From positions 1 to 35,537 of the forward strand of contig JAKATU010000095.1 in NCBI GenBank assembly GCA_021818585.1: 35,537 bases of DNA, written 5' to 3'. This document shows positions 31,645 to 35,537 of the stretch, one piece after another (within the stretch, counting starts at the first letter, position 1; the number at the start of each line of letters is the position of its first letter). A program made the position numbers and the translations under genes. The stretch is from Acidobacteriota bacterium (GTDB taxonomy: Bacteria; Acidobacteriota; Terriglobia; Terriglobales; Acidobacteriaceae). The notes under the pieces were generated by a model. That model saw only the letters and a program-made list of their open reading frames with translations, had not been told where the DNA came from and searched no databases.

Positions 31645-33786
31645 ATGGCTACGGCGACCGTTCCGCGCACGGATACACGAAGTTTTGCGGCGTGGTTTTG
31701 GGACTTTCTGCGCAGCGAGATGGCGCCTTATCCCGGGCGCGGGTTGCTGGTGGCGCGCATGGTAATTTCCGCAACCATCACCATGATCCTGATCATGACG
31801 TTCCGCATTCCAGGCGGCGCGGTGGGGCCACTGTACGCGTTCATCATCTCCCGCGAAAATCTCGTTTCAAGCTTCAAGTCCGTGCTGCACGTGAGCCTTG
31901 CATTTGCAGCGTGCGCGCTTTTTGTGCCCATTGGCGGACGGATGTTCGGCTCAATTCCGATTACGCATTTCTTCTGGGAAGCGGCCAGCATTTTCCTGAT
32001 CTTTTTCCTGATTCGTACGCTGGAGAATTACACCATCGCCAGCGGCCTGGGACTCATTGGAACTACGGTTCTGGCGATCTGGTACTTGCCGGGACCGGCG
32101 GAGCACAATGTGGAGCTGACCCTGTGGAGCGTGCTAGCACCCGCGATTGGCGCGGCTGTGACCATTACCGTGGAGGCGATCTTCCACGCGTTCCAAAAGC
32201 AGGATGAGCTGACCATGGGCATCAACCACCGGCTGAAGACGATTGAAGACACGCTGCTCTGTCTTGCAAAATCCGAAGTGGTTCCAGCGAATTTGCACCG
32301 CAAGATTACCCAGGAGGCCATGGTAGGTGTCGGCGGTCTGAGGCAATTTGTAACGCGCTCGAACCATACGCGTCTTTACCGCGCACAGATGAACGCCATC
32401 GTTTCGTTGACGGGGCGTTCGGTCGACTTTGCCGCGGCGCTGGTCCATACGTCTCCTGAGCTTGCGCCGGAAGACAGAGAGATTGCCGGCAAAATGGCCT
32501 GGCAGTTGGTCTCCATACAACAGTGCCTGAGGCGGGAGTGTGAGCCGCCGACGCTGCAGTGGGTGGCCACTGCTTCCACGATGCCGCTGCTGCGCGAGTT
32601 GGAAGAGATGTTCTCGCTGATCCCGAAGGTGCTCGAAGGGTCTGCATCGCTTGAAGAGTTCGAGGCATTTACCGATCGCGCGCAGCCGCAATTCAGTCTC
32701 TTCGTGCGCGATGCCTTCCAGAATCCTGACCACATTCGCTATGCGTTGAGCGGGTGCCTGGCTGGGATGCTGTGCTACGTTACCTATGTGGCGCTGAGTT
32801 GGCCTGGACTGGCGACATCGGTCACCACCTGCGCGCTCACCGCGCTCTCCAATATTGGTTCTTCCCGCCAGCGGCAACTGCTGCGCATCGCCGGCGCTGT
32901 GATTGGCGGTTTCGTATTCGGAATGGGTGCGCAGGTCATCGTGCTGCCGTGGCTGAACGACATTACAGGGTTTACGATTCTCTTCGCCACCGTGACTGCG
33001 ATTGCAGCATGGATCGGTACTTCCAGCACGCGACTCTCCTACTGCGGACTGCAGATTGCGCTGGCCTTCTACCTGATTAACATCAATGAATTTCATATTC
33101 AGCTTTCGCTTTCGATTGCTCGGGATCGCGCGCTCGGTGTGCTGCTGGGCATTTTCATGATGTGGCTGGTATTTGAACGGCTGCACCCCAAGAAGGCCGT
33201 CAACCAGATGGTGGAGACCTTCGCGGATAATCTCGGGTTGCTCGCAACGCTGAGCGGATTCGCACTGACAGGCCCGGATGCTAATGCCATCACGCGCGTG
33301 CGCAGGCTGCGTGCGCGCATCACAGGTAACTTTGCCTCGGTCAATGCGCAGGCCGACGCTGTGCCGTTTGAGATTGGCCCCCTGCGCAACCAGCACATGG
33401 CTGCGCGGGACCGCATTCGCCGCTGGCAGGCTGCGCTGCGAACGTTCTTCCTGCTGGAACTGGCGCTGCTGCAATACACGGCGTTTGCCATGGCGAGCAC
33501 TTTGACGGAAAAGACATTGTGCGACATTGAGGAGTTTGACGCCGCATGCACGCAGAGGCTGGAGGCAATGGCGACTTACCTGAGGACGCAGCGGGAGACA
33601 GGACAGGCGACGGCAGCATTGACGACGGAGAATCCGCTTCCGGCATCCACCTGGCCGGCATGGATGAGCACGGGCAGCGAAGAGGAAAAACAGCGAGGCA
33701 TATTGCCGCTGGTGCATCAGTTGGCCAGAATTCTGGATCGCCTGTGGGACGAAATGCGCGCAGCCCCACTGTACGCGGTGGAATAG
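31645..33786 (+). CDS. FUSC-family inner-membrane exporter (MdtO/AaeB-like)
   Basis: This 713-residue protein has the FUSC layout: a first block of about six membrane helices (about 38-185), a cytosolic helical domain (about 190-360), a second helix block (about 368-515) with GSSRQRQLLRIAGAVIGGFV between helices, and a C-terminal cytosolic domain. FUSC exporters such as AaeB move aromatic acids, and MdtO is tied to resistance to puromycin and acriflavine in E. coli. It lies 3 bases after the adaptor gene, so stoichiometric coupling is likely. Substrate unknown; no dedicated regulator gene is adjacent. Confidence 0.9.
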   Translation: MATATVPRTDTRSFAAWFWDFLRSEMAPYPGRGLLVARMVISATITMILIMTFRIPGGAVGPLYAFIISRENLVSSFKSVLHVSLAFAACALFVPIGGRMFGSIPITHFFWEAASIFLIFFLIRTLENYTIASGLGLIGTTVLAIWYLPGPAEHNVELTLWSVLAPAIGAAVTITVEAIFHAFQKQDELTMGINHRLKTIEDTLLCLAKSEVVPANLHRKITQEAMVGVGGLRQFVTRSNHTRLYRAQMNAIVSLTGRSVDFAAALVHTSPELAPEDREIAGKMAWQLVSIQQCLRRECEPPTLQWVATASTMPLLRELEEMFSLIPKVLEGSASLEEFEAFTDRAQPQFSLFVRDAFQNPDHIRYALSGCLAGMLCYVTYVALSWPGLATSVTTCALTALSNIGSSRQRQLLRIAGAVIGGFVFGMGAQVIVLPWLNDITGFTILFATVTAIAAWIGTSSTRLSYCGLQIALAFYLININEFHIQLSLSIARDRALGVLLGIFMMWLVFERLHPKKAVNQMVETFADNLGLLATLSGFALTGPDANAITRVRRLRARITGNFASVNAQADAVPFEIGPLRNQHMAARDRIRRWQAALRTFFLLELALLQYTAFAMASTLTEKTLCDIEEFDAACTQRLEAMATYLRTQRETGQATAALTTENPLPASTWPAWMSTGSEEEKQRGILPLVHQLARILDRLWDEMRAAPLYAVE

Positions 33787-33997
33787 AGCAGGCTATAGAC
33801 ACTGACAAAGCAAGACCGGGTGAACAGCACATCGCACCAGACTGACGATGCGCATGTACTGCGAATCCGTGATTTCCGCCCGTTATCGCTTTATGTAATC
33901 CCGTAACCTGCATGCTATGGGTTATCGTTTTCTGATAAGTGCGCGAACGGACAGGGACAACCACATTGAGGCCGCAAGCCCGTGATGGTGGTTCTGA
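33787..33997. other. intergenic region after the efflux operon
   Basis: No gene is seen. An imperfect inverted repeat TAACC/GGTTA (about 33902-33924) lies around GCATGC. No terminator with a U-tract follows the FUSC gene. Confidence 0.4.
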
Positions 33998-35412
33998 TTG
34001 GCAAGGATATGCCCTGCCCCATACAGTTCGATCTGCTTCCAAATTCTCTTTCTTGTGCTGCTTGCGACCGCGCCGCTGGGTGCTGAGCCACTGGCTTCTC
34101 ATTGCGTTCCCTTGACCGGATGGATTCGCACGGCAAGCGGTAACCCGATTGCCGGCACCCGCGTCTGTATCACCGTGCGGCCCGAAAACATGGCTGCCAT
34201 CTGCGCTCGCTCCGGACGCGATGGGCATTTTTCGATTCCGGATATCGTGCCTGGCAATCAGGCCACCACGTTTGCCTTACCGGGAAGACCAAAGCCCATT
34301 TCTCAAGTAGTGGATGTCGCCGGCAGGCCAATCCGGATCGTCGTCTCCGTACCGGACACGTTGGTAGTCACGCCGCTTAACCCCGCCGAGAGCGAATTGC
34401 CGCTGAACAGACGCGACTTCAGCACGCGCTTGCTGCTGGCCGTCGAAAACATGACCGATGTGAATGGTTCCATCAACTTTACGGAGCAGTTCGCCATCAA
34501 CGGACAGCGCGGCGTGGAGGCCGTCTTCGCCATGGACGGAGCGGACATTACCGATCCGGAGATGAGTGGCAGCACTTTCACCAACTTCAACATAGACGCG
34601 ATTCAGTAGTTGCAGTCCAGCTCAGGCTTGATGCCCGCCGAGATAGGCCGCGGCGCGACGGGCTTTACCAACATCGTCACGCGCTCGGGCAAGAGCGGTT
34701 TGTACGGATCGTTCTTTGAGTTTCTGCGCAATTCCGCGCTGGATGCGCGCAACTACTTCGACCATCCATAGCGGAGCCGGGCCGGATTCCACCCTTTCGC
34801 AGAAATGAGTTTGGATTCATGAACGGCGGCCTGTCGTGCTGCCGCACCTCTATGACAGGCGCGGCCGGACATTTTATTTCGGGCAGTATCAGGGATTTCG
34901 GCAGGCGCTGGGCACAACGCAGGTGCTTGCAGTACAAACAGTCGCGGAGCGCGCAGGTCAGGACACGGTCACCTATTCCGATGGGACTACCGATACTCTG
35001 CAGGTTCCCGTGAATCCGGCCATCCACGCGGTTCTGGCGAAGTACCCGCTGCCGAATGACCCCGGGGGCGCGTACGGCGCGCGAACTTACGCAGCGCCGT
35101 CCATGGTGTACACAATCTCCGATCAGTTTTCCATTCGGATCGGTCAGAAGCTCGGCCCCAAAGGGCAGTTCCTCGGGCGATTCAACTTCGGCAATATGTT
35201 TGGTCCGACGACGAATCCCGATCAGACTCTACTAGACCCAAGCTACGGCGTGCAGTATCTCGACTGCGAAAGAAATGTCTTATTCACCTACACCCGCACC
35301 GTATCTCCGCGCTTCCTCTGGTCGTCGTCGCTGAGCATCACGCGGACCACGCCCACCCATACCACACCGAACCACACGCAACCGGCGCTGAAGTTCAGCG
35401 ACGGACTCTTAG
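33998..35412 (+). pseudogene. TonB-dependent receptor (Oar-like), decayed and truncated
   Basis: This is a relic of a large acidobacterial outer-membrane receptor with an N-terminal carboxypeptidase-regulatory-like domain. Visible parts: a hydrophobic leader (FQILFLVLLATAPLGAEP), the beta-sandwich (LTGWIRTASGNPIAGTRVCI), the plug (FAMDGADITDPEM, then PAEIGRGATGFTNIVTRSGK) and the start of the barrel (RGRTFYFGQYQGFR onward to about 35405). Lesions: an in-frame TAG at 34607-34609 (family sequence has Glu), a frameshift near 34765 and another near 34830. The gene ends at an IS5-type insertion at 35413, with only about 470 of roughly 1000 or more residues left. The true start is unclear; a TTG at 33998 opens the frame. 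Confidence 0.85.
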
Positions 35413-35537
35413 AATCTGTCCACAAACTGCTGGATGAATAGAGTGAGTTATATGCACAAGGGCGGGATATTTCTACTGTTGGATCATGTATCGGAGTGAT
35501 CTGAGCGATAGCCAGTGGGCTCGATTGGAGCCATTGT
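35413..35537 (+). mobile_element. IS5-family element, left end (partial)
   Basis: Receptor homology ends around 35410. GAATCTGTCCACAAACTG (35413-35430) looks like an IS5-family terminal repeat, preceded by TTAG (35409-35412), a target of the YTAR type used by this family. The transposase starts 73 bases inside. The other end lies outside the window, so the target duplication cannot be confirmed. Confidence 0.6.
35486..35537 (+). CDS. IS5-family transposase, N-terminal 17 residues (cut by window edge)
   Basis: From ATG 35486 the frame reads MYRSDLSDSQWARLEPL, the standard opening of IS5-family transposases (LSDxQWxxLEPLLP). The gene runs off the right edge. It differs clearly from the decayed copy at 23877-24094, so it is a separate, probably younger element. 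Confidence 0.85.
   Translation, partial: MYRSDLSDSQWARLEPL

Overview
The window looks like a chromosomal segment of a GC-rich acidobacterium (Acidobacteriota, probably Terriglobia/Acidobacteriaceae). This placement is inferred from gene families: a carboxypeptidase-regulatory/TonB plug fragment, REP-like palindromes beginning TGCCCCAT with a RAYT fragment, IS1182- and IS5-family transposases, and C/G-ending codon use. There is no rRNA gene to confirm it.

Layout. 1-783 is IS debris: two IS1182-type ends abut at a CTAG-centred palindrome, followed by an AraC regulator that has lost its N-terminus. 1015-2094 is a GAF-GGDEF diguanylate cyclase. 2123-2927 (minus) holds the C-terminus of a SpoIIE/PP2C phosphatase and the N-terminus of a cobalamin-type radical SAM RiPP-maturation enzyme, both broken. 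3192-7057 carries two secreted hydrolases, a type-B carboxylesterase and an S9 prolyl oligopeptidase. 7058-9280 is accessory DNA: REP-like elements, a VapBC-like pair with a shortened toxin, a 30-bp perfect palindrome, and a DUF3800 gene bracketed by an inverted pair of palindromic repeats. 9325-15835 holds housekeeping and poorly known genes: two membrane proteins, two small exported proteins, DUF2461, the histone-like protein HU with a clear terminator, and a GT39 glycosyltransferase. 16214-20855 is a long Lhr helicase overlapping a Cys-rich DUF5522 gene. 21148-23064 is ftsH. 23065-24368 is a graveyard with a group II intron-like stretch, a RAYT N-terminus and a frameshifted IS5-type transposase N-terminus.

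From 24369 the strand composition flips: the plus strand is C-rich to the left and G-rich to the right, whichever strand the genes use. The right part carries an M20 amidohydrolase coupled to a TRIC channel; an azoreductase and a DoxX gene facing a divergent TetR regulator across overlapping promoters; a UBP-type zinc-finger protein; and a four-gene tripartite efflux operon (TolC, YtcA-like, HlyD, FUSC) resembling MdtNOP/YtcA or AaeAB. 33998-35412 is a decayed TonB-dependent receptor gene cut by an IS5-family element that runs off the right edge.

I found no complete unknown multi-gene system. The most unusual items are the skew switch at a repeat/IS junction, the DUF3800 gene inside an inverted REP pair that also encodes its C-terminus, the broken radical SAM/PP2C pair, and the IS1182 end-to-end junction.
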